64,000 bases of DNA from Antedon mediterranea (Eukaryota; Echinodermata; Crinoidea; Comatulida; Antedonidae), in the NCBI RefSeq assembly GCF_964355755.1, contig NC_092671.1:14738501-14802500 (forward strand). The letters run 5' to 3'. The translations under genes and the position numbers were made by a program. Below the pieces are notes generated by a model. The model had not been told where the DNA came from, searched no databases, and saw nothing but the letters and a program-made list of their open reading frames with translations. The stretch's first letter is position 1; every line of letters starts with the position of its first letter. Positions 61,621-64,000 of this stretch are shown here, one piece after another.

Positions 61621-64000
61621 AATGTTAAATCTAAAACTAAATAGATTTTTATTAAAAGAATAAAGCCAAGAGATATTTTCAATCTACCGTACAAGTAGAA
61701 ATTCCACAATTCCCAAAGATATATGCAATAAACAGTACATAAGACCACCATAGTGTGGGAAAACTCAATTAGAGAAGTTTAGAAGTGACTAGATTCTCTG
61801 GTAATTGAGTTCCGAATATGTTTCTAAATTCACCAGGAGACAACTTGAGGCCATCCTAGGGGAAATAGCTCAACTCTTGCTGTTCTAACTGTTACTGTTG
61901 CCTGTGTACATATAGTGTTACAACCAGTAGTTATTTACATGTATCGGATACATAGAACATCACCATATCCATGCTTACAAATATGCACCGACCTTAGAGT
62001 GTTAACTGATACATGAACAGTTGGTATGCCTTGAGTGTATTAGGAAAAATCAAGTCTGAAAATTAATTATATATACAGTATGTTGTTATGGTGGTTAATT
62101 ATCATTAATTAAGTTAATAAGTAATTATAAACAAAAAATATGTTCATGTTTATAGATATTGCATTTTTTTTTATTCAGGTTCAAATTAGTGGGCAATTCT
62201 CAGACTTCTCAGAGAACTTGGAAGACTGCTTGGGAAAATACATTGAATGTAGACTATAACATCAAATAAGATACTTTATTTTATTTATCGCATACAGACT
62301 CATACATCATGTCAACTATGATTTACATGTTCCCTATTAAATGTAAGAATCCCAGGGAGTGTATTTTGTTGTTTGTGTGTGGGTTGATTTGTCTCTTTTA
62401 ATGTATTTGGCAACTGTGATTGTATTCAAGTATCATCCATTATTTCCATTCATTTATTTCACATCCTAAATTGTGCACACTTAAGTCTAGATTGTTTCCC
62501 TACAGACATACTTTTGCCGGTATCACCGGTAAAATCCCGGATCATTCATGCATTTTCCACCGTTGTTCATTTTAAAATGTACAGTGTTGAGCTACATATT
62601 ATCAGTATATTCTATAACTGTGTTCCTTGGAGATTTTCTGTTAAATATAATGACATTTGCATTGATTTTTTTTTTTTTTTTTACTGGTCTATTGATTGAG
62701 AACATTTCGTAACATCTCTCATCTAAATGACACTACTCATTGGGTTTTTTTGTCTCAAATCTAAGTTAGTGTTAGTTAGTTAAGTGGAGGTATGAACAGA
62801 AGGCTTGTGATCGGGTTTGAGTCTCACCAGAGAATTATGGTACTTGCAGAGTTGTTTGAACGTATGTGAAAATATGAAAACATCTTACCTTCTCACATTT
62901 ACATCCTGTCCCAACAAAGAGAAAACATATTTTTTCAGATTGTTACTAAGCCATTGGCAAGCCCTATACTAGCTCTGTTGTATAAATATATATAGTATAT
63001 GCTAATTTGTAACTTTTTATAAAATTGTGTTCTTGTCACAGAACATTGATACTACTGTACTTAAATATAACTTTAGTGCGAGATTCTGTATTGTAGGTTT
63101 GCTTCAATTACATCTATTCAACAGTGATTTGCTGATAATACTAACTCGTACCAATATATGGAGGCCTAGATACGATAGGTAGTAAAATGTGGAATTATCC
63201 ATTCATCCATTTTCACTAATATTAACTAAGCTTATTCAAATGTGTATTACATTGTGATTAGTTGTGATATAATTGGTGATAACTGTGATTGCGAGTATCA
63301 AGAATATCTCATAATCATGGCTGTCTGACCCTTTCACATTTTTCAACCAATCTGTACGTTGCGTTGATATTTGTGGCAATTCGATTCCTTGCTAATATTA
63401 TATAGTTTAATAATATTGTAGTACTTTCACAATACTGCGTGTTGTGATCGAGTGTAATTCACGTCTAAATGCAAGCACTCTCGCACGCTGTATTCAATAG
63501 AATATCTAGAATAGAAACTGTGTCCATCAACTATTTATGTGAATTTTTATAGAGTAACAATTATTAAGCTATATATTTCAGTACTTACAGTAACAATATA
63601 ATTCTTTACACACCACAAAACTTGTGTCTCACAATTGTACAATTTTATGTCTAATTACTGTATTAAATAGTTGACTCAGAGTACTGTTGACTGTACAACT
63701 CTATTCTTCTTGTGTATGCTATTGTGATCACTAGTACAAAGTGCCAAAAATGATATGGTTTCAAATAATTGACATAGCGCCCTCTGTTGGACAGGTGTGC
63801 CAGGTGGATTGTGGTCTTAGCTTTGAAACACCTGTTGGAGTGCAGTGACCTTTACTTAGTTTCACATTACAGAGCAATAGGGCAGATGGGATGATGAATG
63901 TTATGCTAGGGTATTTGGTAAATAAAAGAATGTAATTAATTATTGATAATAACTAAAATAAAATATACCTAATTTATTTGTTAACTTATTGTAGATAATG
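61621..64000. other. AT-rich stretch to the window end, no recognised gene
   Basis: One exon-like spot was noted at about 62180-62259: a T-rich acceptor followed by an open phase-0 reading VQISGQFSDFSENLEDC... ending in TAA, about 26 codons. It is too short to support alone. Nothing else was recognised. Confidence 0.35.

Overview
This is AT-rich nuclear DNA from an animal. The window holds one complete, recognisable gene: a 24-exon two-pore channel 2 gene (TPCN2) on the + strand, start codon at 6972 and stop at 31753-31755. I assembled it by hand from GT-AG junctions. All 24 exons keep phase and give 750 residues, against 752 in human TPC2. The density and kinds of transposable elements suggest a marine invertebrate, perhaps an echinoderm or another invertebrate deuterostome; that is inference, as nothing here fixes the species.

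Layout. 1-630: AT-rich, no gene seen. 630-6025: about 40 head-to-tail units of ~106 bp. Each is a 48-nt exon-like block bounded by consensus splice sites plus a ~58-nt intron-like block. A 1.2-kb foldback element with a 9-bp target duplication interrupts the array. 6030-6970: intergenic DNA and the TPCN2 promoter/5' leader, with a TCACGTGA E-box. 6972-31755: TPCN2. Its 12.4-kb first intron contains two terminal-inverted-repeat elements and a head-to-tail run of seven Helitron-like copies (about 9371-19073). Later introns carry a 37-bp minisatellite, a 5S-rRNA-derived element, tRNA-derived SINE-like sequences and small hairpin elements. 31756-64000: no gene recognised. It holds three large foldback/TIR elements (40261-41389, 44712-46292, 53413-54445), a C-rich ~148-bp minisatellite (48601-49545), a degenerate minus-strand LINE fragment (60480-61140) and scattered repeat remnants.

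Function. TPC2 is a cation channel of lysosome/endosome membranes gated by PI(3,5)P2 and, through accessory proteins, by NAADP. The predicted protein keeps both filter motifs (TAN in repeat I, VNN in repeat II), the basic IS4-S5 lipid-binding cluster, and the isoleucine in IIS4 that makes human TPC2 voltage-insensitive. The E-box upstream fits regulation by TFEB/MITF-type factors.

The most unusual feature is the microexon-like array. Most differences between copies are silent in one of its three open frames, and nearly all length changes fall in the intron-like part. This suggests a repetitive protein built from dozens of 16-codon symmetric exons, or the relic of one. Transcript data would decide.
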